Shown: positions 14,704-21,211, numbered from the stretch's first letter. The stretch is DNA of 25,397 nucleotides from a virus (IMGVR_UViG_3300048113_000529:1-25397), one strand, 5' to 3'. Program-made: numbers and translations. The notes: generated from the sequence alone by a model not told the origin.

Positions 14704-14783
14704 TACTAGATAATACGCAGATAGCCATAGTTTTTGCAATCTTAATTTTCTGGATCTTCGCCAGAGATAGGGATGATTTATGA
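14700..14783 (+). CDS. 27-residue single-TM peptide
   Basis: MILDNTQIAIVFAILIFW followed by IFARDRDDL: one hydrophobic segment and a charged C-terminus. It shares ATGA overlaps with both the HTH gene before it and the bS21 gene after it, so its translation may couple the two. Function unknown; it could act only as a coupling ORF. Confidence 0.55.
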   Translation: MILDNTQIAIVFAILIFWIFARDRDDL

Positions 14784-14989
14784 ATGTTAAAGTACGTAAT
14801 GGTAACGTTGAGCAAGCACTACGAATTTTCAAACGTAAAATTACCGACAGCAATAAGCTGTTCGATTACCGAGAAAAAGAATACCACGAAAAAAGAACAA
14901 CCAAGCGACAAAAAAAGAAAGCCGCAGCAGTTAATCGAGAAAGAAAACGACAACAAAAGCTGGCAGAGAAACCTTTTCCCTTGAAATAG
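14780..14989 (+). CDS. rpsU: Ribosomal protein bS21 homologue
   Basis: 69 residues, close to the 71 of E. coli bS21, and strongly basic. The family pattern is clear: VKVRNGNVEQALRIFKRK (E. coli: VRENEPFDVALRRFKR), then FDYREKEYHEKRTTKRQKKK with AAAVNRERKRQ, matching the RR(E)xYEKPTxxRxRxxxAAVxR part. bS21 sits on the 30S platform near the anti-Shine-Dalgarno end of 16S rRNA and affects initiation. Phage-encoded bS21 is known from marine and other viral genomes and is thought to replace or compete with host bS21. It lies directly before another promoter (14993-15021). Confidence 0.92.
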   Translation: MNVKVRNGNVEQALRIFKRKITDSNKLFDYREKEYHEKRTTKRQKKKAAAVNRERKRQQKLAEKPFPLK

Positions 14990-14992
14990 TTC

Positions 14993-15021
14993 TTGACAAC
15001 TTGCCTAAACAGGCGTATAAT
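14993..15021 (+). promoter_or_regulatory. Perfect consensus promoter after bS21
   Basis: TTGACA (14993-14998), 17 bases, TATAAT (15016-15021), starting 3 bases after the bS21 stop. Expected start about 15028, with the next ATG at 15045 behind GGGAGAA. Confidence 0.88.
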
Positions 15022-15044
15022 ATCTATATTAACTGGGAGAACAT

Positions 15045-15485
15045 ATGATAAACGTACAAACTGAAGGCAGAGACATATCCAAATACAGCACTTTTATTGA
15101 TGAGTGTATCATGTCCTTATTTCCTGAGGATGCAACTTATGACATCTACTTCGAGGTCAAGAAGTTCGTTGATAAAGACGGCTCTCATGCCGGTTTTTGC
15201 ATAGGTGACGATATTGAGTCTGTTATTAGTATCGCTACTCATTGGATATACGAAGACGGAGAGGAAATTCCGTATGAGCCACATGAGATGGCGGCTAATA
15301 TAGCACATGAGTTGGTGCACGCAAAACAGTTCTACAGGGAACAAATAAATATGGTAGATAACGTATGGAAGCACAATAATGTAAGAATTAACTGTGATAC
15401 CATAAAGTATGATGATCTGCCCTGGGAGGTCGAGGCTTACGCATATGAAGTAATACTCGCAGATCTATTATGGGAGAATGTATAA
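15045..15485 (+). CDS. Zinc metallopeptidase-like protein (HExxH)
   Basis: 146 residues. The zincin motif H88-E-L-V-H92 (NIAHELVHAKQF) is complete, and LPWEVEAYAYE (about 125-135) supplies a likely third, glutamate ligand, as in gluzincin-type minimal peptidases. The N-terminal part looks like the beta-sheet lead-in of such domains. No signal peptide, so it acts in the cytoplasm. Phage relatives exist, but the substrate is unknown; cleavage or binding of a host protein is possible. It has its own promoter. Confidence 0.85.
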   Translation: MINVQTEGRDISKYSTFIDECIMSLFPEDATYDIYFEVKKFVDKDGSHAGFCIGDDIESVISIATHWIYEDGEEIPYEPHEMAANIAHELVHAKQFYREQINMVDNVWKHNNVRINCDTIKYDDLPWEVEAYAYEVILADLLWENV

Positions 15486-15631
15486 TGATGGAAGTATTAG
15501 ATTTTTTAGGAGGACTTATTCTAGTAGCTTTATTTATAGCTATATCTTGGTCTATAATCTTACACAATAAAAATGAATATGATAAAATGAATAAAGAGGT
15601 AGAAAAAAATGACTCATCCCGCATTGGATAA
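15485..15631 (+). CDS. Small single-TM protein
   Basis: 48 residues: MMEVLDFLGG, then a membrane segment (LILVALFIAISWSIIL, 11-26), then a charged cytoplasmic-like tail (HNKNEYDKMNKEVEKNDSSR). GGGAGAA precedes the first of two adjacent ATGs; TAATG overlap with the peptidase stop. Function unknown. Confidence 0.68.
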   Translation: MMEVLDFLGGLILVALFIAISWSIILHNKNEYDKMNKEVEKNDSSRIG

Positions 15632-15818
15632 ACCTTACATACAACTAATCTGTAACCCCTACGAGCATCCTACATCTATCAACACTCGCGTCACTATTGA
15701 TGTAATGCAGAAAGATCTGTCAAGAGATGATATGATAGAAGTACTTGAAGGGTTTATGAAGGCAATGGGCTATTCTTTTAGCTCAAAAGAATCTCTTTGT
15801 ATCGAGGCATACGACTAA
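15609..15818 (+). CDS. Small hypothetical protein
   Basis: 69 residues with GAGG upstream of ATG 15609. It looks alpha/beta: NTRVTIDVMQ strand, then a helix SRDDMIEVLEGFMKAMGY, and an acidic end. It overlaps the preceding TM gene by 23 bases. No family recognised. Confidence 0.72.
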   Translation: MTHPALDKPYIQLICNPYEHPTSINTRVTIDVMQKDLSRDDMIEVLEGFMKAMGYSFSSKESLCIEAYD

Positions 15819-16057
15819 TGACTCCTCAAGAGATTGTAGATCATAAACGTAAGTGGATGATGGCCAGTTACCATGAAAGTACTGTACATACTGACCTTCG
15901 GAGTCAGGTGAGAGAGTGGTGTAAAGATCACTGCTTTCAATGGAGATACGACATTAAACACTTTACAGATGTTTACTTCGACACTGTAAGGTTTGAACTA
16001 GAAGAAGATTTTTACGCATTTAACCTTTGGTATATAGGAGTTTGGAAGGGTGACTAA
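15818..16057 (+). CDS. Small hypothetical protein, aromatic-rich
   Basis: 79 residues from ATG 15818 (TAATG overlap; a TTG 21 bases earlier is less likely). Rich in Trp, Tyr, Phe and His: SQVREWCKDHCFQWRYDIKH and DFYAFNLWYIGVWK. One Cys pair (CKDHC). Soluble, unknown. Confidence 0.75.
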   Translation: MTPQEIVDHKRKWMMASYHESTVHTDLRSQVREWCKDHCFQWRYDIKHFTDVYFDTVRFELEEDFYAFNLWYIGVWKGD

Positions 16058-16217
16058 GTTTTGGATTGCATGGAAGCACGCATTAGGTTCTTTTGATGAA
16101 GAAGATGGGTACGACAGCAAGAATGAGAACATCATCTCCGTGATACGTACTTTTATTGTACTCTCAAACTTAGCGTGTGCTTATATTATTATGTGGAATA
16201 TTATTAGGAGTTGGTGA
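16050..16217 (+). CDS. Small single-TM protein, paralogue of 16496-16699
   Basis: 55 residues from GTG 16050 with AGGAG upstream. An amphipathic start (TKFWIAWKHALGSFDEEDG) is followed by NENIISVIRTFIVLSNLACA and YIIMWNII, a membrane segment. Its order W-x-x-W/A-K-x-x-LG ... N-x-I-x-VIR ... TM repeats in the 16496 gene, so the two look like an ancient duplication. Function unknown. Confidence 0.62.
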   Translation: MTKFWIAWKHALGSFDEEDGYDSKNENIISVIRTFIVLSNLACAYIIMWNIIRSW

Positions 16218-16483
16218 TGGAAACAGTAGTAAATTGGTATAGAATAGTAATGGATCTAAGATACAACCCTTTGAGGTTTATTCCTGATCCTGTACTGCAG
16301 GGCTACTTACTCATGGCCTTATTTGTAATGTGGTCAGGCTTCTTTGGTCTGATTGCTATGTTTTACTTGGGTTGGCTGGGATATAGTATCCCTGTTTCAA
16401 TAGCGGTACACTTGTCAATAATTGTACCTACCATTATTACAAATGCAGTCTTTTTAGATGCAGAGCGAAAGAGTAAAAGCTAG
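16217..16483 (+). CDS. Membrane protein with two or three TM segments
   Basis: 88 residues from ATG 16217 (AGGAG six bases before; TGATG overlap with the previous stop). Hydrophobic segments at about 28-53 (GYLLMALFVMWSGFFGLIAM) and 56-80 (YSIPVSIAVHLSIIVPTIIT). The ends are charged. It stands between the two paralogous small TM proteins. No family recognised; a role at the host inner membrane is likely. Confidence 0.78.
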   Translation: METVVNWYRIVMDLRYNPLRFIPDPVLQGYLLMALFVMWSGFFGLIAMFYLGWLGYSIPVSIAVHLSIIVPTIITNAVFLDAERKSKS

Positions 16484-16495
16484 AGGTGTACACCT

Positions 16496-16699
16496 ATGAA
16501 ACTAAGAACATGGAGCAAGATTAGAATGTGGTGGAGAATTTGGGCTAAATCATTGGGGGAGAAAGTTGGTGAAACTGATCGACAAGCAAACACTATTGCT
16601 GTTATTCGCAGCATCTGGTGGTTTACACATATGGTTACTTGTTTGGCAATTATACTTAACGCAGTAGCAAACCATGGCTGGGGGTTAATAGGTCTATGA
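16496..16699 (+). CDS. Small single-TM protein, paralogue of 16050-16217
   Basis: 67 residues. Basic, Trp-rich start (KLRTWSKIRMWWRIWAKSLG), then ETDRQANTIAVIRSIWWF and a membrane segment (THMVTCLAIILNAV). The ribosome site lies in a perfect 12-base palindrome, AGGTGTACACCT (16484-16495), directly before the ATG, which could hide or expose it. Function unknown. Confidence 0.72.
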   Translation: MKLRTWSKIRMWWRIWAKSLGEKVGETDRQANTIAVIRSIWWFTHMVTCLAIILNAVANHGWGLIGL

Positions 16700-16911
16700 T
16701 TGACTCCGTTAATGCAGTTAATGCGGTTCAGGTAGTTAGTAGCTATACTAAAGTATATCCTGTAAAAGATAGCTTAGTCTTTTCTCAAGTGAAACACCTT
16801 CAAGACAGAGGGGCTTCCTTTGTAGAAGCAGTTAACTATGTTTCATATAACTCTCAGGCTGAACTTGAAAGATCACATAGTTCTGGAACAAATATTGATG
16901 TGGTAACTTAA
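16696..16911 (+). CDS. Small hypothetical protein
   Basis: 71 residues, ATGA overlap with the gene before. VNAVNAVQVVSSYTKVYPV and SLVFSQVKHLQDRGASFVEA suggest a mixed fold; Ser/Val-rich, no Cys, no TM segment. It is the last gene of this cluster before a 120-base gap with a weak promoter. Confidence 0.7.
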   Translation: MIDSVNAVNAVQVVSSYTKVYPVKDSLVFSQVKHLQDRGASFVEAVNYVSYNSQAELERSHSSGTNIDVVT

Positions 16912-16969
16912 TAGTTGATATATTTAAGAATTCTATTATTGATCTGGCTAGCTTTCTCTATTAAATTGG

Positions 16970-16998
16970 ATGACGACCTATACGGGGTTCGTTATAGT
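16970..16998 (+). promoter_or_regulatory. Possible weak promoter
   Basis: ATGACG (16970-16975), 17 bases, TATAGT (16993-16998) in the 121-base gap before the 17033 gene. Less close to consensus than the others. Confidence 0.4.
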
Positions 16999-17032
16999 AT
17001 AAACACACTATTGGAATGCAGGAAGGTAAAAC

Positions 17033-17290
17033 ATGAGGCGTAGAAGGAGATTATTTATGGGAAAACACACAGTATTAATGATTGACCCGCCCGAAGGGTG
17101 GAAGTATGGGTTTCCTCGACCTGCGCCTCAGAACTGGGGTTTATGGGAGTGGGAGAAAAAGAAAGAATGGTATATTGAACACGACTATCCTGAAGAAAAA
17201 ATTGATAGCTATGGCACTTCATTCTATGTTACAATGTACCATGTTGAAGTTGAGAATAATTATTTACAAGGTAAGGCAAATTTATTATGA
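17033..17290 (+). CDS. Small hypothetical protein
   Basis: 85 residues from ATG 17033 (AGGAAGG upstream), which gives a run of Arg (RRRRR) at the N-terminus. A second ATG at 17057 has an equally good GGAG and would give MGKHTVLMIDPPEGWKYG, 77 residues; which is used cannot be decided. The body is rich in Trp, Tyr and Pro with a Lys/Glu helix (EWEKKKEWYIEHDYPEEK). No family recognised. Confidence 0.72.
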   Translation: MRRRRRLFMGKHTVLMIDPPEGWKYGFPRPAPQNWGLWEWEKKKEWYIEHDYPEEKIDSYGTSFYVTMYHVEVENNYLQGKANLL

Positions 17291-17775
17291 AAGTAAAACT
17301 TGGTAATTATAAAGATAATGGAAAACGAAAGATCTCTGTAAAAATTGATAAGTATGATACTTGGTCAATGGATCATACTCTCGCATTCATAGTACACCCG
17401 ATGCTACTTCAGCTTCGTGATACTACTAATGGGTCTCCTTTCATAGAGCTTGAAGATCGACCCGAGCACTTGATCGGAACTATACCTGTACGTGAGCGTG
17501 GAGATATTGATGAGTTTCATCATGATGCATGGCAATGGGTACTTAATGAGATGATTCATGCTTTTGAATCAAAGCTTCAAGATGACTGGCAAGAACAGTT
17601 TTACTCTGGGGAGGCAGACTGGGAGATGGAAGATACGGAAAAAGATTTTAGCAAAGTGGTAAAAGGACCAAACCATACACTCGAAGTTGATGTAGAAGGT
17701 ATGAGGGTATACCAGGAACGCATTAGTAACGGCTTTCGTCTGTTTGGTAAGTATTACGAAAACTTGTGGGATTAA
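17287..17775 (+). CDS. Conserved phage protein of unknown function
   Basis: 162 residues. The blocks YDTWSMDHTLAFIVHPMLLQ and FHHDAWQWVLNEMIHAFES are well known in T4-like and other myovirus or marine phage genomes as a hypothetical family; I know of no function. The acidic middle (GEADWEMEDTEKDF) and an aromatic C-terminus (GFRLFGKYYENLW) follow. Soluble. ATGA overlap with the previous gene. Confidence 0.88.
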   Translation: MKVKLGNYKDNGKRKISVKIDKYDTWSMDHTLAFIVHPMLLQLRDTTNGSPFIELEDRPEHLIGTIPVRERGDIDEFHHDAWQWVLNEMIHAFESKLQDDWQEQFYSGEADWEMEDTEKDFSKVVKGPNHTLEVDVEGMRVYQERISNGFRLFGKYYENLWD

Positions 17776-17777
17776 TA

Positions 17778-17969
17778 ATGAAGTGGTTTAAGTTCAAAAA
17801 AGTCAAAGTATTTGATGCTATGAAGGACGATGTAGATCCTTCAGAGCTTACAATTGAAAACGCATACAAAACAAGATGGATATGGTATCACACTATATTA
17901 GCAATAGGTATCTTTTTTACAAATGTATTGTTAATAGCAATACTTGTAATATTAGGAATAAAACTATAA
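17778..17969 (+). CDS. Small single-TM protein
   Basis: 63 residues from ATG 17778, two bases after the preceding stop. A basic start (KWFKFKKVKVFDAMKDD) is followed by WIWYHTILAIGIFF and TNVLLIAILVILGI, a membrane segment of about 25 residues near the C-terminus. The plan (charged, then aromatic, then TM) recalls the 16050 and 16496 proteins. The ribosome site is weak. Confidence 0.7.
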   Translation: MKWFKFKKVKVFDAMKDDVDPSELTIENAYKTRWIWYHTILAIGIFFTNVLLIAILVILGIKL

Positions 17970-18166
17970 TGAGAAGAGGGAGACCTAGACCAATAAGCAC
18001 AGAATCCTCTCCTTGTATAAAAGTATGTGAGTTTAAGAAAGGAGCAGAGGAGTGCAAAGGTTGCTATCGTACCATTGACGAGATTCGTAACTGGATAATA
18101 ATGACAGATGAAGAAAAAAGAGCAATAAAGGAGAAGATACATGAGCGACGCAACGCACGGGGGTAA
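17969..18166 (+). CDS. DUF1289 family small cysteine protein
   Basis: 65 residues from ATG 17969 (TAATG overlap). The DUF1289 signature is clear: SPC16...C20 (SPCIKVC), C29-K-G-C32, then YRTIDEIRNWIIMTDEEKRA. Four cysteines in CxxxC...CxxC could bind zinc or an iron-sulfur cluster. In bacteria the family is small and of unknown function; phage copies are less often noted. The N-terminus (RRGRPRP) is basic. Confidence 0.85.
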   Translation: MRRGRPRPISTESSPCIKVCEFKKGAEECKGCYRTIDEIRNWIIMTDEEKRAIKEKIHERRNARG

Positions 18167-18398
18167 GGGAGATAGAGATCGTACTAGCAATAAAGAAGCT
18201 TTCTGGAGAAACTATGAGAAGGTCTTTGGCAAGAGAGATGCACCCGTAGAGATTTCGGAAAAACCTCTTACTCAGGTACAAATTGACCGCAAATTACGAG
18301 AGTGGGGCATGATGTATGATTGCCTACAAAATCTTTCTTTATATGATTACCCTATAGAGGAAGCTAAAGAGCTACTAAAACAAATAAAAATTTCTTGA
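18141..18398 (+). CDS. Small conserved phage protein
   Basis: 85 residues from ATG 18141 with AAAGGAGA upstream. It starts SDATHGGKGDRDRTSN, a Gly/His/Arg-rich start common in small phage proteins, then helices (EAFWRNYEKVFGK; LTQVQIDRKLREWGMMYD). It overlaps the DUF1289 gene by 26 bases. Its stop codon touches the -35 element of the next promoter. Function unknown. Confidence 0.75.
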   Translation: MSDATHGGKGDRDRTSNKEAFWRNYEKVFGKRDAPVEISEKPLTQVQIDRKLREWGMMYDCLQNLSLYDYPIEEAKELLKQIKIS

Positions 18399-18423
18399 CA
18401 ACTATGGTGAATGCGAGTATAAT
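18395..18423 (+). promoter_or_regulatory. Perfect consensus promoter for the NTP-PPase gene
   Basis: TTGACA (18395-18400), 17 bases, TATAAT (18418-18423); -35 overlaps the stop codon of the preceding gene. Confidence 0.88.
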
Positions 18424-18455
18424 ATACGCATAAACAAGAAAATAGGAAGAAAAAA

Positions 18456-18842
18456 ATGAGCAGTATGAATATTAGTAATTTTGAAAAGGTTGGTGATTTT
18501 ATGGAGGCCTTCGGTCAAGAAGTTCTTTATATACCCACTCGACCTGATTCTAACCTCGCGGCATTACGCCTCGATTTAATTGAAGAAGAAGTACAGGAGC
18601 TAAGAGATGGACTTGGAAGAGGTAGTTTACTTGAGATTGCAGATGCACTTACAGACATACTCTACGTTGTATACGGAGCTGGTCACGCCTTTGGCATTGA
18701 TCTTGACGATTGCTTTCATGAAGTTCACCGCAGTAACATGACTAAGCTAGGTGAAGATGGTCGTCCTCTTTATCGAGAAGATGGTAAAGTAATGAAAGGC
18801 CCGAACTACGAAGAACCTGATCTAACCCAATATATACTTTAA
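18456..18842 (+). CDS. HisE/MazG-superfamily NTP pyrophosphohydrolase
   Basis: 128 residues. The metal-binding helices carry E-E-E-x-x-E (LIEEEVQELRDG, about 42-53) and E-x-x-D-x-x-x-D (EIADALTDILY, about 60-70), with a third helix GAGHAFGIDLDDCFHEVHRS followed by NMTKL, a signature of phosphoribosyl-ATP pyrophosphohydrolase-like phage enzymes. It should cut (d)NTPs to monophosphates; the natural substrate cannot be read from sequence. The C-terminal tail (GKVMKGPNYEEPDL) is typical of phage members. It is first in a promoter-led group of four genes. Confidence 0.9.
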   Translation: MSSMNISNFEKVGDFMEAFGQEVLYIPTRPDSNLAALRLDLIEEEVQELRDGLGRGSLLEIADALTDILYVVYGAGHAFGIDLDDCFHEVHRSNMTKLGEDGRPLYREDGKVMKGPNYEEPDLTQYIL

Positions 18843-18853
18843 AGGAGAAAAAT

Positions 18854-19060
18854 ATGACTGATGTAGTAGAATTAACTATGTTTGACGAGTTTAATACAGT
18901 AGATGAAAAGCACGAATTTGAGATTGTTGAAAACGGTTTTGTGCTCAGAGTAAACGGACGTGGACATGATGACAACTGGCTTGCAAAAACCTTTGTCTTT
19001 GATGTACAAGAGGAATTTTACGCTGCCATTACTAGACTCACTCAGATGGAGCGTTCATAG
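18854..19060 (+). CDS. Small acidic hypothetical protein
   Basis: 68 residues, GGAG upstream of ATG 18854. Beta-strand-like FEIVENGFVLRVNGRGHDD then WLAKTFVFDVQEEFYAAI; acidic. No motif recognised. Confidence 0.72.
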   Translation: MTDVVELTMFDEFNTVDEKHEFEIVENGFVLRVNGRGHDDNWLAKTFVFDVQEEFYAAITRLTQMERS

Positions 19061-19323
19061 TGAAATACTTTGTCGTTGAAACCGTAGCTACTTACCATAT
19101 GAAATACTTAGTTGCACAGCCTGACCATCATCAATCTGAGTGGTGTCTGGACTCTGTAGTCTGTGAAGATGCTGATGATTTTCATCAAAACTATCTAGGA
19201 GAACAGGTACTTGGCTACAAGGAAGTAGACGACAAACAACTTATGTCTGAAGTAGAGAACAGCTACGTTGCTGAATGGGGCGTAGACCAAATTAAAGAAG
19301 TCTTTGCGAGGGTGGTGAAATGA
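19060..19323 (+). CDS. Small hypothetical protein, GTG start
   Basis: 87 residues from GTG 19060, whose G is shared with the preceding TAG stop. KYFVVETVATYHMKYLVAQP, then SEWCLDSVVCEDADDFHQNY and a C-terminal helix. Acidic and soluble. No family recognised. ATGA overlap with the next gene. Confidence 0.72.
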   Translation: MKYFVVETVATYHMKYLVAQPDHHQSEWCLDSVVCEDADDFHQNYLGEQVLGYKEVDDKQLMSEVENSYVAEWGVDQIKEVFARVVK

Positions 19324-19535
19324 GTGAAATGCTAATGAGATACAATGGTTACGTACACCAGATGTGGATGAAAAACTGTGATGAGAGAGCAGCGTGGTGC
19401 CAACCCGTACTTACAAAATCTGAGTATGAAGCTGAGCATGGTACTTTTTTACAAGACAACTTTTATATAGTGGAGATGGGAGACAAGGTTTGGAATGGTA
19501 AAGAATACGTTAATCCTACCCCTCTTCGAAAATAA
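19320..19535 (+). CDS. Small hypothetical protein, last of the rightward cluster
   Basis: 71 residues. RYNGYVHQMWMKNCDERAAW and a C-terminal DNFYIVEMGDKVWNGKEYV, which looks beta-rich. Two Cys, no paired motif. It ends the rightward cluster; no clear intrinsic terminator follows. Confidence 0.72.
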   Translation: MSEMLMRYNGYVHQMWMKNCDERAAWCQPVLTKSEYEAEHGTFLQDNFYIVEMGDKVWNGKEYVNPTPLRK

Positions 19536-20044
19536 ATTTTGTAAGCCAGCTTCATTTTTCTACTTTTTCAAAGCATGGAAGTCAACCCACCTACCCAAAA
19601 ATTAGACCTTTACAGATTTCAAAAAGTGTGATAAAATATATCCTAAATTGATAGATACTAAGATCAATTACAATTCTTCACAACTAACTGCTAGTGAGGG
19701 ACATAGTGATATTTATGCGATTGGAGTGGAATCGGAATTAAAGGAGATTCCATTCTCCAAACCCATAAGATTATTACGTTGTTGTCTCAAACTAGCAATA
19801 ACCCCACAATGACTTCACGTCAATCATAACGATTACATGATCAATTGCTAATGACCATGATAATTTACTATATACTGCAAAGGGTCGCAATGACCTGTAA
19901 CTATTCTGCTAAAACTTCGTCTCACTTTTACCACACTTACCATAATTTTGTCCGCTTCGCGATCATTTAAATCCGTATTCCTTTTCCATAATTTGTCCTA
20001 GATTGTCCTTTCCTGCGTTCTGTTTCCTAGAATTATTACAGGTA
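19536..20044. other. Gene-less gap between convergent clusters, with hairpins
   Basis: No credible ORF on either strand. A plus-strand promoter-like pair (19609-19637) is followed by AATTGAT/ATCAATT (19646-19669), then TGGAATC/GATTCCA flanked by GGAG/CTCC (around 19725-19760), and TGCTAGT pairing with ACTAGCA about 95 bases later. CAATGAC or TAATGAC occurs three times between 19800 and 19900. It could hold a structured RNA or a replication element, or simply separate convergent transcripts. Confidence 0.45.
19609..19637 (+). promoter_or_regulatory. Candidate promoter into the gene-less gap
   Basis: TTTACA (19609-19614), 17 bases, TAAAAT (19632-19637). The expected start near 19644 falls just before a 7-bp hairpin. 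Confidence 0.5.
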
Positions 20045-20070
20045 TAAAAAAGCCTCCAGAGAAGGAGGCT
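20045..20070 (-). terminator. Intrinsic terminator of the leftward unit
   Basis: Minus-strand AGCCTCC, 6-base loop, GGAGGCT, then TTTTTTAT. It ends transcripts from the 20132-21065 genes. Confidence 0.88.
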
Positions 20071-20131
20071 AGTTGAGCACCCGTTGCGGGGTCAAGTGTT
20101 ATCTTTGCTGTTATACTTTATCTTACTTTTG

Positions 20132-20452
20132 TCAAACGGCTCGCTGTGCACCCGTTGCTGCTTCCAGAGTTTTAAGCGTGCTTTTTGGAGCTTTCTCGAG
20201 ACCCGCCAGATGCTCAATTTCAAGTCCCAGATTCTCAGCAATGCTATGACATATCTCACTCTTTGTGACAGGTAGTTCCCCACTTTTGCTAGTGTAGACT
20301 GTTCTTTCATATACTCCCTCCCTACTGAGTTTACCAATTATTGATTTAGTACTCTTGCCTAGCTCATTTGCTAGATGCTCTACTGTTTCCATTTGTGGTC
20401 TATCTTTATATCTTACAGTAATATACTCGGTTTGTTCCTTAGTGTAATTCAT
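20132..20452 (-). CDS. HTH DNA-binding protein, paralogue of 21927-22256
   Basis: 106 residues. An N-terminal HTH is evident (TVEHLANELGKSTKSIIGKL followed by SREGVY), then a linker with SKSGELPVTKSEICHSIAEN and a short C-terminal helical unit (LEKAPKSTLKTLEAAT). The whole plan aligns with the 109-residue protein at 21927: YTxE...TVxxLAxE.xKSTxSIxxKLxREGVY...K.G..PV.K.EI...LEKA.K..L..L. Such proteins are frequent in marine phages but unassigned. Presumably DNA-binding. Confidence 0.85.
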   Translation of the reverse strand: MNYTKEQTEYITVRYKDRPQMETVEHLANELGKSTKSIIGKLSREGVYERTVYTSKSGELPVTKSEICHSIAENLGLEIEHLAGLEKAPKSTLKTLEAATGAQRAV

Positions 20453-20585
20453 AGCTAAACGGGTTCTCCACTGGTAAGCCTAATATTCTCATTACATTCT
20501 CTACGGGTGTGTGGTAGTGTTCCGCAATATCAAATATTGTCCAACCAGTTTCCCATTTTTCTCTCATATCTTCTTTAATCTTCAT
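20439..20585 (-). CDS. 48-residue HTH-like protein
   Basis: MKIKEDMREKWETGWTIF, then DIAEHYHTPVENVMRILGLP and VENPFSYELH: a single HTH unit with the typical D-I-A-x-x-x...V-x-x-V-M-x-I-L spacing. It overlaps the preceding gene by 11 bases and the following HTH gene by 14, so it fits the operon. It may be a small DNA-binding partner. Confidence 0.62.
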   Translation of the reverse strand: MKIKEDMREKWETGWTIFDIAEHYHTPVENVMRILGLPVENPFSYELH

Positions 20586-20895
20586 TAAACATATCCTCTT
20601 GAATAGTCAGTGTAAAGTTCTCGCCGTCTGCGTCAATCGACACAATGTGCCTACTTGTATAGCCTAGAAACTGTACTTCTACATTTTCAGTGCCTACCTT
20701 ATCTGCATACCTGCTCAGGTCTTGGTCATATGATAACTCCATCTCACTACATTGCTTCTCTAGCTCATGCATTTTTAAGTGTAACGCGTCCAATACATCA
20801 TAGATATCATCTAAATCGTCAATTTGACGTACTAAACTATTTCGTAAGGCATCCGCCGCTACTGTGTTACTTGGAAACGCTAAAATATTACTCAT
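20575..20895 (-). CDS. Small coiled-coil protein of unknown function
   Basis: 106 residues. After ILAFPSNTVAADALRNSLVR comes a helical, coiled-coil-like part (DDIYDVLDALHLKMHELEKQ, to about residue 62), then a beta-rich end (VEVQFLGYTSRHIVSIDADG, FTLTIQEDMF). Acidic. ATGA overlap with the gene before. No family recognised. Confidence 0.75.
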   Translation of the reverse strand: MSNILAFPSNTVAADALRNSLVRQIDDLDDIYDVLDALHLKMHELEKQCSEMELSYDQDLSRYADKVGTENVEVQFLGYTSRHIVSIDADGENFTLTIQEDMFNED

Positions 20896-21065
20896 TTACT
20901 TTCTCCATTGCTTTCATTGGCTATATATGCTTCCATATATGCATTAGCTTCTCGAATTGTTAGATCTGCACTTAGAGTTCGTACTATACTGCGATAGCCG
21001 CAGTCCTCAACGTGCCAAATCCACCAGTTACCCGTGTTGTGATCTTGACTTAGTTCATATTTCAT
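20892..21065 (-). CDS. Small hypothetical protein
   Basis: 57 residues from ATG 21065, with GGGAGAAT upstream and its own promoter at 21091-21119. A longer frame to 21188 would read through that promoter and is rejected. KYELSQDHNTGNWWIWHVED then a helix (LTIREANAYMEAYIANE). The Trp-rich beta part is distinctive; function unknown. Confidence 0.72.
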   Translation of the reverse strand: MKYELSQDHNTGNWWIWHVEDCGYRSIVRTLSADLTIREANAYMEAYIANESNGESK

Positions 21066-21090
21066 AGTTATTCTCCCATTTAATATAGAT

Positions 21091-21119
21091 ATTATACTCG
21101 TACTTGAGAAAAATGTCAA
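21091..21119 (-). promoter_or_regulatory. Perfect consensus promoter
   Basis: TTGACA (21114-21119), 17 bases, TATAAT (21091-21096), driving the 21065-20132 genes up to the terminator at 20045. Confidence 0.88.
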
Positions 21120-21186
21120 GAAAAATTTTATGGAGGTGTATACATTTAGGTATACTTTTTTGAAAAGATATAGGTTTACTACGGAC

Positions 21187-21211
21187 ATAAAAAAGCCACC
21201 CGAAGGTGGCT
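21187..21211 (-). terminator. Strong intrinsic terminator with TTCG loop
   Basis: Minus-strand AGCCACC, TTCG, GGTGGCT, then TTTTTTAT. No ORF lies between it and the promoter at 21514-21542. Confidence 0.9.

Noticed and set aside
19850-19905. tRNA-like arm GGTC-GCAAT-GACC near 19890
   Set aside because: No acceptor, D or anticodon arms and no GTTCRAnYC T-loop could be assembled around it.
21066-21188. N-terminal extension of the 20892-21065 gene
   Set aside because: It contains a perfect promoter and a low-complexity hydrophobic translation; ATG 21065 has GGGAGAAT upstream.
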